A stretch of DNA of 22,325 nucleotides from Fimenecus sp045602655 (GTDB lineage Bacteria; Bacillota; Clostridia; Oscillospirales; Acutalibacteraceae). Every line of letters starts with the position of its first letter. Position 1 is the first letter of the stretch. The position numbers and the translations under genes were made by a program. Shown piece by piece: positions 22,271 to 22,325 of the stretch. The stretch covers positions 1-22,325 of the forward strand of contig JAZSBY010000031.1 in assembly GCA_045602655.1 (NCBI GenBank), given 5' to 3'. The notes under the pieces were generated by a model. That model was not told the DNA's origin. It saw nothing but the letters and a program-made list of their open reading frames with translations, and did no database searches.

Positions 22271-22320
22271 GATATTGCATAATTTATTGCGAAAGCAAAA
22301 AAATATAAAGAGGTGTTTTT

Positions 22321-22325
22321 ATGAA
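22321..22325 (+). CDS. Start of the riboswitch-controlled gene (cut by the window edge)
   Basis: AAAGAGGTG lies 5 bases before an ATG at 22321; only ATGAA is inside the window. Genes under this riboswitch class usually encode Mn2+ exporters or metal-homeostasis membrane proteins (MntP, TerC-like, UPF0016, P-type ATPases), so such a product is expected, but nothing in the coding sequence is visible. Confidence 0.7.

Noticed and set aside
22271..22320. Small TTGC-GAAA-GCAA hairpin as an additional regulatory element
   Set aside because: It is only a 4-bp stem, could arise by chance, and is not needed for the riboswitch model.

Overview
The window looks like chromosomal DNA of a low-GC, anaerobic, spore-forming gut Clostridia, probably from the Ruminococcaceae/Oscillospiraceae. 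The evidence is AT-rich coding with strong Shine-Dalgarno sites and TTGACA/TATAAT promoters, a SpoVT sporulation regulator, an oxygen-sensitive radical-SAM sulfatase maturase, a dockerin-bearing leucine-rich-repeat surface protein, and G/C-rich palindromic interspersed repeats of a kind I associate with this family. There are no rRNA or tRNA genes, no CRISPR array and no intact mobile element. All recognised genes are intact except the last, which is cut by the window edge.

Layout. 1-203: an interspersed palindromic repeat and a terminator. 204-2922 (minus): a secreted LRR/dockerin protein, then a protein resembling the double-P-loop ATPase family PRK06851 with both P-loops eroded. 3038-3904 (plus): class II fructose-bisphosphate aldolase behind a perfect consensus promoter. 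4044-5459 (minus): a GH5 endoglycosylceramidase-like hydrolase, divergent from an AlaX-type alanyl-tRNA editing protein (5581-6738, plus). 6817-11767 (minus): a compact operon of D,D-carboxypeptidase, 1-acylglycerol-3-phosphate acyltransferase, a polytopic membrane sulfatase and its anaerobic formylglycine-generating maturase. 11948-12931 (plus): a membrane-anchored surface protein with a Thr/Pro/Gly linker. 13038-13124: a 23-bp tandem array. 13194-13733 (minus): spoVT. 13887-17709 (minus): a membrane-anchored BNR/sialidase-like protein and a GPH-type sugar symporter with a helical tail of about 310 residues. 17908-19152 (plus): a short AspT/YidE-like transporter. 19295-22093 (plus): an ECF sigma factor, a membrane protein with an extracytoplasmic beta-propeller (likely anti-sigma factor) and a small two-TM protein. 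22112-22325: a strong promoter, a yybP-ykoY (manganese) riboswitch with an overlapping intrinsic terminator, and the first codons of the gene it controls.

How the genes fit together. Much of the window concerns the cell surface and host or diet glycans. The four-gene operon couples envelope enzymes to a sulfatase whose active-site cysteine must be converted to formylglycine by the adjacent maturase. The sialidase-like/GPH pair looks like a glycan-trimming and uptake unit. The ECF/beta-propeller pair looks like an envelope-sensing switch. The most unusual items are the P-loop-less PRK06851-like protein, the sulfatase with five N-terminal TM segments in its operon, the ECF/beta-propeller/small-membrane-protein trio, the long-tailed symporter and the 23-bp array. 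No wholly new system can be proved from sequence alone.
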